Part shown: positions 7,591-16,789 of the stretch, in pieces
Layout of the letters: each line of letters starts with the position of its first letter
Numbering within the stretch: position 1 is the first letter of the stretch
NCBI GenBank assembly: GCA_050747825.1
Contig: JBOGJG010000245.1
Span: 1 to 47,136 of the forward strand
DNA length: 47,136 nucleotides
Direction: 5' to 3'
Source: JBOGJG01 sp050747825
GTDB lineage: Bacteria > Acidobacteriota > UBA6911 > RPQK01 > JBOGJG01
Translations under genes and position numbers: made by a program
Notes under the pieces: generated by a model
Databases searched by the model: none
Told to the model about the DNA's origin: nothing
Seen by the model: the letters and a program-made list of their open reading frames with translations, nothing else

Positions 7591-8049
7591 TCAGTCCCTG
7601 CGCCGGAGCAAGAGCTTGAGCAGCATCGCGGTGCCCACACCCCAGGCGCCATTGACGAGCAGCGCAGCGGCCATCGCGGCGGGGTCCCAGCCTCCCGCGG
7701 CCGGTTGGCCCTTCAGAGGCAGGACCACAAACCAGGCCACAAGCGAGAGCGCCAGTGCGCCAAACAGCAAAGCCGCTGTCCAATAGGCACTGCCGCGACC
7801 GAACTTCCGTTCGACAAATGCCAAAATGATGCCCCACAGACCGCCCCAAAAGGCGGCCGAGACCACTTGCGGGATTCCAAAGGGTGCAGTCGGCTGGAAA
7901 GGAAACGGCCCGCGGTCTGTCAGGCCCACAACTTTGAGAAGGCCCAACATCACCTGGTGAAAGAGAAGCACGGCCACGAATCCAGAAACGAAGCCCAGAA
8001 TAACCCGAGTACCTGCGCCTGTGTTCCTATTCACTCTTTCCGGCATCAT
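7591..8049 (-). CDS. Conserved four-helix inner-membrane protein
   Basis: A 152-residue protein of about four hydrophobic segments: roughly 15-38, 58-80, 88-112 and 122-148. It carries a conserved-looking FWGGLWGIILAFVERK block between helices two and three and a terminal KLLLRRR. I do not recognise a named family and give no function. Its stop lies just upstream of the sulfatase remnant, so the remnant's missing 5' part would have been replaced by, or lost beside, this gene. The composition and frame use look like a real coding gene. Confidence 0.65.
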   Translation of the reverse strand: MMPERVNRNTGAGTRVILGFVSGFVAVLLFHQVMLGLLKVVGLTDRGPFPFQPTAPFGIPQVVSAAFWGGLWGIILAFVERKFGRGSAYWTAALLFGALALSLVAWFVVLPLKGQPAAGGWDPAAMAAALLVNGAWGVGTAMLLKLLLRRRD

Positions 8050-8240
8050 TCAAAAGGATTCTTAACGTCAAGAAACGTCAAGAAAGCCGAATTCGGATAT
8101 CAGCGCCCCCATATTTCAAACAGCTGATGTCAATTTCATAAGTCTATTGAAAGTTCTTTCCGGTTTGAACATACTTGCAGGGCACCGGAATCTCGCAGCG
8201 ATAGAAGCAAAGAACTAAGGAACTAGAATCGAAGAATACC
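8050..8240. other. Divergent intergenic region with a 10-bp tandem repeat
   Basis: This region separates the minus-strand membrane protein from the plus-strand sulfatase, so it must hold promoters for both. Near 8064-8085 the unit AACGTCAAGA occurs twice in tandem. I see no clear sigma-70 pair, RNA gene or protein. Confidence 0.4.
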
Positions 8241-9659
8241 ATGAAATGTTGGACTTGGCTATTAACGGGATTACTCGCCCTGGCATCCTGCAGCAGCGGG
8301 GAAGCCGTCGAGCAGCAGCAAAAACCGAACATCATCTTCATCATGGCCGATGACCTCGGCTATGGCCACCTGGGCGCCTACGGTCAGGAAAAGATCAGAA
8401 CGCCGAATCTCGACTGGCTCGCTGCCCAAGGGATGAAGTTTCTAAACGCCTATGCGGGCGAGTCCGTTTGCGCCCCCTCGCGCAGCGTCTTAATGACCGG
8501 GCTGCACATGGGACACACGCCCATCCGCGCCAACGGCCAGGGGATGTATCTGAACGATGAGGACCTCACGCTGGCCGAAGTTCTCCAGCAGGCCGGCTAT
8601 TCAACAGGTGCTTTCGGAAAATGGGGTCTTGGCGATGAGGGAGATCCTGGCCATCCCAATCGGCAGGGTTTTGACGAATTCTTCGGCCAACTCGATCAGG
8701 TGCACGCCCATTTTTATTACCCTTACTGGGTCTGGCACAATCAGGAGAAGTACGCGTTGCCCCAGAACGAAGGGGAACAGCGCAGCCAGTATGTTCAGGA
8801 CGAGATTCATGCCAAGGCGCTGGATTTCATCCGCCGCAATAAAGAGAGGCCTTTCTTCGCTTATCTTCCGTACATCCTTCCTCATGTTGAGCTGGTCGTG
8901 CCGGAAGATTCCGAACACCCCTACCGCGATCAGTTTCCAAAGGTAAGCATTCTCGACAGCCGTGAGGGTTACATCGGCTCCGACCATGGTTATGCCACTT
9001 ATGCAGGCATGATCAGCCGCCTGGATCGCCAGGTGGGCGAAGTGATGGCGCTGCTCAAGGAGCTCAATCTCGAAGAGGACACGCTCGTGATCTTTACCTC
9101 CGACAACGGCGCTCAGGGAGGCCAGAGGTGGGGTCAACTGGTTGAGTTCTTCGACGGGACCGGCGGCTTGCGCGGCAGTAAGGGCGAAGTGTACGAAGGC
9201 GGCATACGGGTGCCGCTGATCGCGCACTGGCCGGGTCGCATTGAAGCAGGTTCGGTGACCGATCATGTGTGTTACTTTGCCGATGTGATGCCGACGCTGG
9301 CCGAGGTGGCCGGAGCAAAGCCGCCCCAGGAGATCGACGGTATTTCCTTCCTTCCCACGCTGCTGGGACAGGAGGGGCAGCAGACGCATCCCTATCTCTA
9401 CTGGGCGCACTATCAGAGCTATGCCGAGCGACCCAGCAGTCAGGCCGTCCGCATGGGGAACTGGAAAGGCGTTCAACCTGCGCCCGATGCTCCGCTCGAA
9501 GTTTATGATTTGGAGTCGGACGTGGCGGAAACCCGGGATGTTTCCCAGGACAATCCGGAGGTCACAGAGCAGATCGGCGCCGCCATGCAACAGGCTTTTA
9601 CCGAGCGGCGCCGCTTTGAACCCGAACCGAATCCCACCCGGTCTGACTTCGTCCGCTAA
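8241..9659 (+). CDS. Lipoprotein S1-family sulfatase (arylsulfatase-like)
   Basis: A 472-residue sulfatase. The N-terminus is a lipoprotein signal with lipobox LALAS-C17, so the enzyme is tethered to the envelope. PNIIFIMADDLGYG gives the calcium-binding Asp pair (37, 38). C77-A-P-S-R81 is the formylglycine motif that needs the FGE maturation enzyme. GKWGLG replaces the more usual GKWHLG. FTSDNGAQGG supplies the distal Asp/Asn metal ligands. Length matches periplasmic arylsulfatases. It would hydrolyse sulfate esters of carbohydrates or small aromatics. The last codons and the stop are duplicated as a 19-bp tandem repeat. A symporter gene follows on the same strand 67 bases later, with a hairpin between, suggesting a desulfation-plus-uptake pair (inference). 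Confidence 0.92.
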   Translation: MKCWTWLLTGLLALASCSSGEAVEQQQKPNIIFIMADDLGYGHLGAYGQEKIRTPNLDWLAAQGMKFLNAYAGESVCAPSRSVLMTGLHMGHTPIRANGQGMYLNDEDLTLAEVLQQAGYSTGAFGKWGLGDEGDPGHPNRQGFDEFFGQLDQVHAHFYYPYWVWHNQEKYALPQNEGEQRSQYVQDEIHAKALDFIRRNKERPFFAYLPYILPHVELVVPEDSEHPYRDQFPKVSILDSREGYIGSDHGYATYAGMISRLDRQVGEVMALLKELNLEEDTLVIFTSDNGAQGGQRWGQLVEFFDGTGGLRGSKGEVYEGGIRVPLIAHWPGRIEAGSVTDHVCYFADVMPTLAEVAGAKPPQEIDGISFLPTLLGQEGQQTHPYLYWAHYQSYAERPSSQAVRMGNWKGVQPAPDAPLEVYDLESDVAETRDVSQDNPEVTEQIGAAMQQAFTERRRFEPEPNPTRSDFVR

Positions 9660-9678
9660 GTCTGACTTCGTCCGCTAA
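9641..9678 (+). repeat. 19-bp tandem duplication over the sulfatase stop codon
   Basis: The unit GTCTGACTTCGTCCGCTAA occurs at 9641-9659 and again at 9660-9678. The first copy encodes the terminal SDFVR plus the stop; the second is untranslated. It looks like a recent slippage duplication. Confidence 0.95.
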
Positions 9679-9683
9679 AATGG

Positions 9684-9709
9684 AAATAGAGGTGAGCGTC
9701 CCTCTATTT
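9684..9709 (+). terminator. Hairpin between sulfatase and symporter
   Basis: AAATAGAGG at 9684-9692 pairs with CCTCTATTT at 9701-9709 around an 8-base loop. Only a short T run follows. It may be a weak terminator or an mRNA-stabilising hairpin that tunes symporter expression. AU-rich pairs make the stem modest. Confidence 0.45.
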
Positions 9710-9726
9710 TCAGCAACGTTATCCTC

Positions 9727-11214
9727 ATGACCCGCGACCAAGCCGTTTTGGCAACCCTGATCGTCTATAAGCTCCTGCTGGTGCTGATTGGTGTCCTGAT
9801 GCAGCGCAGGACCCGCGATCATGTGGACTTCTTTCTGGGAGGCCGCAAGCTGGGGCCGCTGGTGGCGGCGGTCAGCGCCTCCGCCAGTTCTTCTTCCGCC
9901 TGGACGCTCCTGGGCGTGAGCGGGGCTGCTTACGCCTGGGGACTTTCTGCGTTATGGCTCTTCCCGGCCTGCGTCGGAGGATTCCTGCTCAACTGGTATG
10001 TATTGGCCCGCCCTTTGCAGAACCTGAGCCATCAGAATGGAGCGGTCACGGTCACGGAAGTCCTGGCCGGTCCGGTGGCCCGTCCCGAGCGCCCATTGAT
10101 AGCGACAGTCGCTTCTCTGATTATCCTGGTTTCGCTGGTTACGTACGTCGCCTCGCAGTTTCAGGGGGCAGGGAAAGCCTTTAACGAGACCTTCGGAATT
10201 TCCCTGCTTGAAAGCGTGCTGCTCGGAGCTGCAATCGTTCTCTTTTATACGCTCTTGGGAGGTTTCTGGGCGGTCAGCGTCACCGATACTCTGCAGGGCT
10301 TGCTGATGGCGATTAGCGCGATTTTGCTGCCCGCCGGCGCGTTGATAGCGGTGGGAGGAGTGGACGGACTGATGACCGGCCTGAGTCGAGTCCCTGCCGA
10401 TGGCTACCTGAGCCCGACCCGGAATTTGTCTCCGGTACTGGCTGTTGGATTCGTGTTGAGCCTTCTGGGGATCGGATTCGGTTACCCCGGCCAGCCTCAC
10501 GTGGTCAACCGTTTCATGGCTCTGCGTAAGGGAGAAGGCGCGTTGAAGCGGGCCCGCCGCATCGCCATGGTCTGGGCGGTAGTCGTTTATGCGGGCATGC
10601 TGCTGCTGGGCCTGTGCGGGCGGATTTTATTTCCCGACCTGCTGGACAGCGAAGTGGTCTTTATCTCTGCCGCCAACCAACTCTTTCACCCGATTGTCTC
10701 AGGCATTATCATTGCCGCCGTTCTGTCGGCCATCATGTCTACGGCCGACAGCCAACTGCTGGTGGCCGCCTCCTCCATCACCTACGATCTAAAGTTTGGA
10801 GATTTGGCTCCGGATGGCGGGGGGCCGCTCTCCGGGTATCCTTTGCGTGGTCGCGGCTCTGTTCTGCTGCGCTCCCGGCTGGTCGTGGTCCTTATCAGCC
10901 TGGGGGCGGTGGTCATTGCTTTGGTCGGCAGCCAGCGGATCTTCTCACAGGTCCTCTTCGCCTGGACCGCCATGGGGGCGGCCTTTGGTCCTCTGCTGCT
11001 GATCACGGTTCTGAAGGGTCCGGTATCGTCTGGGCGCACACTGGCGGCGATGATCGCCGGGTTCAGTCTCAGCGTACTGGCCTATTCCTTTCCCGAGACC
11101 CGCGGCGGCGTCCTAGAGCGTGTCCTCCCCTTCATTGTCGCCTTTGCCATAATCCTTCTCCACCCGTCAATCTCACTCAAGAAACTAATAAACCCAGGAA
11201 CCAAGGAACCCTAA
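9727..11214 (+). CDS. Sodium:solute symporter (SSS family)
   Basis: A 495-residue polytopic membrane protein of the SSS/PutP family. Typical motifs are seen: FFLGGRKLG after the first helix, SASASSSSAWTLLGVSG in the second helix, GFWAVSVTDTLQG in the fifth, GFGYPGQPHVVNRFMAL, and SAIMSTADSQLLVAASS in the eighth, where the Na2 sodium site lies. It would import an organic solute with sodium. Its position after a sulfatase suggests a desulfated sugar or organic acid, but the substrate cannot be read from sequence. The cytoplasmic loop after ITYDLKFGD holds DGGGPLSGYPLRGRGS, which is encoded by a dispersed repeat arm. Its TAA overlaps the stop of the convergent peptidase gene within CTAA at 11211-11214. 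Confidence 0.9.
   Translation: MTRDQAVLATLIVYKLLLVLIGVLMQRRTRDHVDFFLGGRKLGPLVAAVSASASSSSAWTLLGVSGAAYAWGLSALWLFPACVGGFLLNWYVLARPLQNLSHQNGAVTVTEVLAGPVARPERPLIATVASLIILVSLVTYVASQFQGAGKAFNETFGISLLESVLLGAAIVLFYTLLGGFWAVSVTDTLQGLLMAISAILLPAGALIAVGGVDGLMTGLSRVPADGYLSPTRNLSPVLAVGFVLSLLGIGFGYPGQPHVVNRFMALRKGEGALKRARRIAMVWAVVVYAGMLLLGLCGRILFPDLLDSEVVFISAANQLFHPIVSGIIIAAVLSAIMSTADSQLLVAASSITYDLKFGDLAPDGGGPLSGYPLRGRGSVLLRSRLVVVLISLGAVVIALVGSQRIFSQVLFAWTAMGAAFGPLLLITVLKGPVSSGRTLAAMIAGFSLSVLAYSFPETRGGVLERVLPFIVAFAIILLHPSISLKKLINPGTKEP
10822..10861 (+). repeat. Palindromic element, single long arm inside the symporter gene
   Basis: One arm of the dispersed palindrome, long form, starting GGGCCGCTC, with a spacer containing CCGGGTATCC and ending GGTCGCGGCTCTG. 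It is in frame and encodes GPLSGYPLRGRGS in a cytoplasmic loop of the transporter. Confidence 0.85.
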
Positions 11215-13490
11215 AAGCTGAACGATCGGCTGACGAACGTGCAATCCTGGATGCGGCTTTGGAACGGCGTGGGCATCATGTCAGGCGGGCGGAGCCGGAT
11301 TGAAAAGTCGGGAAAGGCAGGCAGGCCGTAGGATTGATCGATTGCCCTGACCCGGATCGAGCGACCTGCTCTGGTGCGAAGAACCAGATCGAAGCCCTGA
11401 TCGGGAGCATTGAAGTAGATGAGAACCCATCGCCCAGCCCGCTTCAACGGCTGTCCGTCCAGATCGATGCTTTGGACGTAATTTGGCGGGCTTACCTCGA
11501 CTGCCAGATTGGGCGCGCCTCGGGAGGACTTGATCCGGACGCGCAGCGAGCGCGTGCCGCCGCTTGTTCGATCTTCGACGAGGGAAACCACAGGCGCGGC
11601 CAAGGACGCCAGGGGAGCGGGTCCCCTGAGGACACGCGGCGGGTCAGCGGGCAGGAATTCCCAGATCCTGCCGCTGCCGTAGGAATTACGGAAGAACTGC
11701 TGCGTCCATTCATCCACTTCATGATCGGTACTGGCCCAGACGGCATCTCCCATATCCGCATTCAGGCCATAGAGGATGCTGTTGGGCTTGGGCTGCTCGG
11801 CGTTAAAGCCGTTCCAGATCGTTCCCGCGATCAGGAACAGAATTCCCGCCAGTGTGGCAACTCCCGGGAGCAGCCATTTCCACGGCCTCATGACTACCGC
11901 GATTTGCGGGGCCAGCAGCCCGATCAGCAGCGCCAGGGAGCTCATGATCATGCCGCTCAGTGGTTGTCCCAAGCCCGCGTAAAGCGTGTACACGGTAGGC
12001 AGAAACAAGACGAGAGCCGGCACGGCGCCCAGGCAGAGGAGGAAAAGATGAAGCAGTCCCGAAGATGCCACAACGGAGGTTCCCAGCGATAGCAGACCGA
12101 AAAGTAGCGGCCAGATGAACAGGTAGCTTGCGCCAGGTGCGAAGACGCTGCTGAGAGCAGCCAGGCCAAGCCACACCAGACTGGCGCCGGCAGCCAGATT
12201 TCCAGCCCGGACAATATTCAAGAAACGCCTGTACAGGCTCAGCGTGATAGCGACTGTCACGCTCGCAAATCCGGCAAAAATCAGCCAGTCATTGTAGGTG
12301 TGTCCCATGGACATCCAGGCATAAGCCTCATCCAGAAGTTGCAGGGCGAACCAGAGAGCCGTAAGGGCAAGCGAGACGAGCAGCAGGGCCAGTAAAATCT
12401 TGAAAAAGCCTCCGATTATCCCGCCGACCGTGAGGCGCCTTTTGGCCAGCCCGACCATCATGATGGTCAGAAAAAGAGCAACCGCCACAATCAGCAGCGG
12501 GAGCACCCAGCTTTCCGGGTAGTGGAAAAGCTTGAATCCCAGCAGGTGGAAGTAAACCAGACTGCCTGCTGTTCCATCTCCGCTTTCCCGCTTCAGGTCC
12601 AGATTGCCGAAATGTCCGGCCAGAGCCAGCGCGTAGGAACCGTGATGCTGTAGGGTTTCGAGATCCAGGTTTTCGGGAGCGTCCAGCCGTGTGTGGTAAG
12701 AGGACGGATTGCGAATACAGGCAAAGTTCAGTCCGGGAATTCCGGCCTCCAGGAACCGGCTGAAGTCCGTATCATAGGGCATATACTTGTAGATTTCCGG
12801 AGCTGCGGAGGAGGCGACCGGATGCGGCACAGCTCTGCCAAACTCCTGAATCAACCATCCATTGGGAAAACTGGTCTCGAACATCCAGACCGGGCCGCTG
12901 TTGCCGCGCGCCTCAAAATTGAGGACCAGGCCGATATCCTGGCTCCAGGGATGCTGTTCGATGAAAGCGCCGGCGCCCAGCAGTCCGTTTTCTTCGGCAT
13001 CGGTGAAAAGAAGGATTACATCGTTTTTCAGGGGAGCTACGGCCTGGATTGCCCTCAGCGTCTCCAGGAGCGTCGCCACCCCGGCGCCGTCATCGCCGGC
13101 TCCCGGACCGGTCACCACCGAATCGTAATGAGCACAAAGCAGGACAGCCTTGCTGTTGTCCTTTCCCGGCAGACGAGCCACAATGTTGGATACTCGAGCG
13201 GCCAGCGCCGACGAATCGGACTCTTTCAACTGGACAGTCTGCTGGACCTGCGGCTGCAGGCCCATGCCTGCCAGAGCGCTCAGGATGTAATCTCGAACCC
13301 GTACGTGTTCCGCCGAGCCGATCGGGTGCGGTTGGGAGGCGATCTGCTCCAGGTGGCGCAGGGCCCGAACCGCCGAAAACAGGGTCGATGGGGCGTTTTC
13401 GGAGACCACGCCCGGTACCCCTGTTGCAAAGATAGAAAGGATTACCAGAGTCAGAAGGAAAGCCAGGATGATTGCTGCTGAGCGCCTCAC
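11211..13490 (-). CDS. M28 family metallopeptidase with multi-helix membrane domain
   Basis: A 759-residue protein. An N-terminal signal-anchor (about 5-25) is followed by an M28 zinc aminopeptidase domain. Metal and catalytic residues are visible: H121 in AHYDS, D133 in GAGDDGAG, E166-E167 in DAEENG, the Asp of PYDTDFSRF and the His of SSYHTRLD. From about residue 310 there are some eight or nine hydrophobic helices, then a C-terminal beta-rich domain. This is the layout of the eukaryotic endoplasmic-reticulum metallopeptidase ERMP1/FXNA group and of bacterial M28 membrane proteins. The catalytic domain should face the periplasm and trim peptides there. The start is GTG at 13488-13490. It is transcribed divergently from the addB-like gene. 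Its stop overlaps that of the symporter. Confidence 0.85.
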   Translation of the reverse strand: MRRSAAIILAFLLTLVILSIFATGVPGVVSENAPSTLFSAVRALRHLEQIASQPHPIGSAEHVRVRDYILSALAGMGLQPQVQQTVQLKESDSSALAARVSNIVARLPGKDNSKAVLLCAHYDSVVTGPGAGDDGAGVATLLETLRAIQAVAPLKNDVILLFTDAEENGLLGAGAFIEQHPWSQDIGLVLNFEARGNSGPVWMFETSFPNGWLIQEFGRAVPHPVASSAAPEIYKYMPYDTDFSRFLEAGIPGLNFACIRNPSSYHTRLDAPENLDLETLQHHGSYALALAGHFGNLDLKRESGDGTAGSLVYFHLLGFKLFHYPESWVLPLLIVAVALFLTIMMVGLAKRRLTVGGIIGGFFKILLALLLVSLALTALWFALQLLDEAYAWMSMGHTYNDWLIFAGFASVTVAITLSLYRRFLNIVRAGNLAAGASLVWLGLAALSSVFAPGASYLFIWPLLFGLLSLGTSVVASSGLLHLFLLCLGAVPALVLFLPTVYTLYAGLGQPLSGMIMSSLALLIGLLAPQIAVVMRPWKWLLPGVATLAGILFLIAGTIWNGFNAEQPKPNSILYGLNADMGDAVWASTDHEVDEWTQQFFRNSYGSGRIWEFLPADPPRVLRGPAPLASLAAPVVSLVEDRTSGGTRSLRVRIKSSRGAPNLAVEVSPPNYVQSIDLDGQPLKRAGRWVLIYFNAPDQGFDLVLRTRAGRSIRVRAIDQSYGLPAFPDFSIRLRPPDMMPTPFQSRIQDCTFVSRSFSF

Positions 13491-13558
13491 TTGGACCAGT
13501 TTATATATTGTCAGGGCTCACGAGTAGAATTAAAAACTTCCTTCGAAGAGGCCGCGTC

Positions 13559-16500
13559 ATGCCCTGTGAATTTGTTTTAGCACCCTCGTTTCCGCTACTC
13601 CTTTCGGAACTGGTGGAGCGGGTCAGGCGATCCTGCCAGGAAGATCGGCTGGCTCCGAAATGGGTCGTGGCGCCCACGGCCACGGTGGCCAACCATGTGC
13701 GCGTCCGGTTGGGACAAACGGCCGGTACCGGGATTATCGCAGGAGTCAGGGTCGTCCCGTTACTCCCTTTTGTGCGCCGCTTTACTTCCAGTCCTGCCGG
13801 ACATCGCTGGGGACCGGATCTCGACCTGTCACTCAGCGAGATGATTTCCCAACTGCCGGCTGGCTCTCCCCTGTCCTCTCTGCGCAGCATGAGCAACGGT
13901 TTCCGTCTTCTGAAGCCTACCTTTCTGGATCTCGCCGAGGGCGGATTCGGGCTCGGTCAGATCGAGCTTCTGGAGGAACTGGCCGCCGAACCTGATCTGT
14001 CTAGCGTGGAGCGGGAGACGCTGCTCCTGTACGCGCGCTGGATCACGATCCTTCAGCATCACGAAATCGCCTGGGAGCCGCTCCTGCAGCAGGAGCTGGC
14101 TGAAGACGTCTTGAAAGCTGAAGAGTCCGCTCTGCGGTCCTGTCTGGCGGCGGAGGCCGGCCGGAACCCGCGTGTTTTCTTTTATGGCTTTTACGATTTC
14201 ACCGATAACAATGCGCAGCTTGTAGCAGCGCTGGCTGGCCGACTTGATATTTCCATCTTTTTCCCGAGTGGGGAGCAGGGGCGGGAATCGCATCCAGTCT
14301 TTTCATTTTGCCGGCAGGTGCAGGATGACTTGACGCTTCGAATGGGCAACCGCGTCGAGCTGAGCCATTTAGGACCGGCACCCCATTCCAGTACGCAGTT
14401 TTTTGCTTCCACGTTTATGGAGGGCCAGGTTCCTGATCGGCCTCCCGATTTCCTCACCTTCCAGACCGCATCCGGAATTCAGGCAGAGGTCCTCTCAGCG
14501 GCTGTTCGCATCCGCCGCTGGCTGGATGATCCAGAGAGTCCCATTGAGCCGCACGAGGTACTGCTTATCGCTCCGCAGGCAGAGATTTACCTGCAGAACG
14601 TAAGAGAGATTTTCGCCTGTTTTGCCATTCCTTTGCGGGTCGTCGATGTTCCGCAGGGGAGGACGCTGCAGGACCGAGCTTTTCAGGCGCTCGCCCGTAT
14701 TTGGGAAGACCAGGCTCCCGCAGAATGGGTGTTGGATTATTTACGCAATCATCCTGATTTGCCGGTGCTGCACGCAATTGATATGGGTGTCTTCGAGTCT
14801 AAGGTGCGCCGCCTGGGGGTGTGGGGCGGAATCACCTGGCAATCCATCCTGGAGATCAGTCGCGGAAAGAGCGAATCCGGAGAGGAACGCGATGATGTTC
14901 CCCAGTTTTCCCGCCAGGAACGAGTTCTCGTTGAGGAGATCTGCGCTCTATGGGTGGGTGGAGCCTCAACAGGGCCGTTCACTTCTCGGGAGGCAGCCGA
15001 TTATCTCGAGCGCATCCGGGCCGGCTGGCTGGAACAGGCGGAGTTTCTCGATCCTCTGATTCAGGCGCTCCGCTCTACTCATTTACGCTCTCCCGGGCTT
15101 CGGATCAGCGGCCCTCTCCTGCGCGAGATGCTGCTTTCCTGTGGGGAGTCCCGCCTGCACAGCGACTCCCTGGAGCAGCCCGGGGTGGTCTTTGGCCCCC
15201 TGATGCGCACCCGCGGCCTTACGGGCAGGGCCGTCGTTATCCTGGGACTGGCTTCGGGCGCCCTTCCGTTTCGCGTCGAAGAGGATCCGCTCTTATCGGA
15301 TGCTTCCAGGCGCCGTCTGATTGGAAAGGCGCGGGATGTGGGACATCGCCTGCCGGTCAAATCCTCCGCCTCAGACGAAATGGTCCTGCTCTTCCTGCTC
15401 TTTAATACCTGTGCAGATCACATTCACTGGATCGTTCCGGAGTCGGATGCCTCCGGAAAAAGCGTGGCGCCTACTCCCTGGGTGCAGCGCTACCTGCAGC
15501 GCTGGCAAAAATCCGTCTCAAATAATGACTCGGCTCAGGCGCGCATCCCCCGCGGTCCAGCCGAGCAGGCTTTCTTCCTGAGGCAACTGGAACCCGAGTG
15601 CTGCCGTTTTCTTCCTCCTGATTTTTCCATATTTATCGACCCGGAGATTGTGCGCAGTTTTGACAGTGGCGGCGCCTATGTCCACCTGGCAGAGACCAGG
15701 GACCTGCGTCGAAACGGTGATCCTTACTGGAACGGACTGATCCCGGCTGCTTCGGCCCGACACTGGCCAGCGGACAAAACTATTGCCGTTACCGCCCTGG
15801 AATCGCTTTCCCGCTGTCCTTTCCGTTTTTTCGCGCAGAGCGTGGCTCGCCTGGAGGCTCTCGAGCCCCTCACTTTTGCCGACAGGCTTTCCAGCCTCGA
15901 TTGGGGCAAGGCAGTGCACCTGGCAATGCAAGTTTTGCTGGAGCCTTACGTCGGAGGAGGAGTCTCACTGCGGCAAATTGGGCAGCGTCTTCTGAACGAC
16001 AATCAGCGTGGGCTGCGGGAAGCTCTGCAGTCCCTCCCCGGAAGTCTGGCTGTGGACCTTGCTATGCTTCCTCCACTTTTTCGCCAGGCCACTCTGGGCC
16101 GCATACTGGAGACCGTAAGCTCCTATCTGCAATCGCAACTCCAGGAGGATTGCGCTGAGGCCAGGCCCGTGAAGATCGAGCAGAAGTACCGAGTGCCCTT
16201 TCCCGGCCTGGAGCGCCTTCTGGTCTCAGGAAAGATCGACCGCGTGGACCAGAAGAATGGAAGCCTGCGTGTCGTCGATTACAAAACGGGCTTTCAGCCC
16301 AGCGATCTGAAAAAAGAAATCGAAATGGCTTTTCGGCTGCAGGCGGTACTTTATCCCTGGCTTTTTGGCGAGAACGAGTCTCCTCAGCAGCCGGTCGAGT
16401 TTTCCTTTGTTTTTCTGGGAGATGACCCGCCCAAAGAGGCGGCCGGCTCAAAGTTTTCGGCGCCCGCAGCGCTGCCGTTCCTGGAGTCGGTCCGTAAGGT

Positions 16501-16789
16501 CCTGATGGACGGTCTTTTTCTCCCCATGTCCACTCCGGCCATTAGGCAGTTGGGTCTCGAGAACGTACAGCCCTGCCAGTATTGCGAGTGCACCTCGCTA
16601 TGCCGCCGGGCTGACCGCGGCGCCACTCGCCGCTACGCCGAGCTATTCAAGACAATGGCTCCCGAACGGCTGCGCTTCCTGGCTGAGGCCGGTCATCTTA
16701 CGAGCGACGATTTTCCGAGCCGCGACCACCCCGCCCAAGGGGCACCCGGTACCCGGGAAGCGGGCCCTGACCACGAGGCCTCGACATGA
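13559..16789 (+). CDS. addB: AddB-like subunit: inactive helicase fold plus PD-(D/E)XK nuclease with Fe-S staple
   Basis: About 1076 residues. No Walker A is seen at the N-terminus, so the helicase-like half appears inactive. The C-terminal nuclease has the SRCPFRFFAQS block (Cys near residue 751), GKIDRVD, VVDYKTG (Asp and Lys of PD-(D/E)XK) and a terminal C-x2-C-x5-C within CQYCECTSLC (near 1004). With the earlier Cys this forms the four-cysteine 4Fe-4S staple known from AddB. The partner addA follows with an ATGA overlap. Together they would resect double-strand breaks for recombination. I prefer the ATG at 13559 over an in-frame start at 13472, which would overlap the divergent peptidase start. 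The last ~20 residues, from PSRDHPAQGAPGT, come from a dispersed repeat arm. Confidence 0.85.
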   Translation: MPCEFVLAPSFPLLLSELVERVRRSCQEDRLAPKWVVAPTATVANHVRVRLGQTAGTGIIAGVRVVPLLPFVRRFTSSPAGHRWGPDLDLSLSEMISQLPAGSPLSSLRSMSNGFRLLKPTFLDLAEGGFGLGQIELLEELAAEPDLSSVERETLLLYARWITILQHHEIAWEPLLQQELAEDVLKAEESALRSCLAAEAGRNPRVFFYGFYDFTDNNAQLVAALAGRLDISIFFPSGEQGRESHPVFSFCRQVQDDLTLRMGNRVELSHLGPAPHSSTQFFASTFMEGQVPDRPPDFLTFQTASGIQAEVLSAAVRIRRWLDDPESPIEPHEVLLIAPQAEIYLQNVREIFACFAIPLRVVDVPQGRTLQDRAFQALARIWEDQAPAEWVLDYLRNHPDLPVLHAIDMGVFESKVRRLGVWGGITWQSILEISRGKSESGEERDDVPQFSRQERVLVEEICALWVGGASTGPFTSREAADYLERIRAGWLEQAEFLDPLIQALRSTHLRSPGLRISGPLLREMLLSCGESRLHSDSLEQPGVVFGPLMRTRGLTGRAVVILGLASGALPFRVEEDPLLSDASRRRLIGKARDVGHRLPVKSSASDEMVLLFLLFNTCADHIHWIVPESDASGKSVAPTPWVQRYLQRWQKSVSNNDSAQARIPRGPAEQAFFLRQLEPECCRFLPPDFSIFIDPEIVRSFDSGGAYVHLAETRDLRRNGDPYWNGLIPAASARHWPADKTIAVTALESLSRCPFRFFAQSVARLEALEPLTFADRLSSLDWGKAVHLAMQVLLEPYVGGGVSLRQIGQRLLNDNQRGLREALQSLPGSLAVDLAMLPPLFRQATLGRILETVSSYLQSQLQEDCAEARPVKIEQKYRVPFPGLERLLVSGKIDRVDQKNGSLRVVDYKTGFQPSDLKKEIEMAFRLQAVLYPWLFGENESPQQPVEFSFVFLGDDPPKEAAGSKFSAPAALPFLESVRKVLMDGLFLPMSTPAIRQLGLENVQPCQYCECTSLCRRADRGATRRYAELFKTMAPERLRFLAEAGHLTSDDFPSRDHPAQGAPGTREAGPDHEAST
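16715..16767 (-). repeat. Palindromic element, single long arm in the 3' end of addB
   Basis: Starts CCGAGCCGCGACC and ends GCGGGCCC, with a long spacer holding GGTACCCGGG. It is the reverse orientation of the symporter copy. The arm is read in frame as PSRDHPAQGAPGTREAGP at the C-terminus of AddB. Confidence 0.8.

Noticed and set aside
8601..9590. Minus-strand open frame of 329 codons opposite the sulfatase
   Set aside because: The plus-strand sulfatase carries all catalytic motifs; the antisense frame has none.
13472..13558. Upstream extension of addB from an in-frame ATG at 13472
   Set aside because: It would overlap the start of the divergent M28 gene and does not look like an AddB N-terminus.
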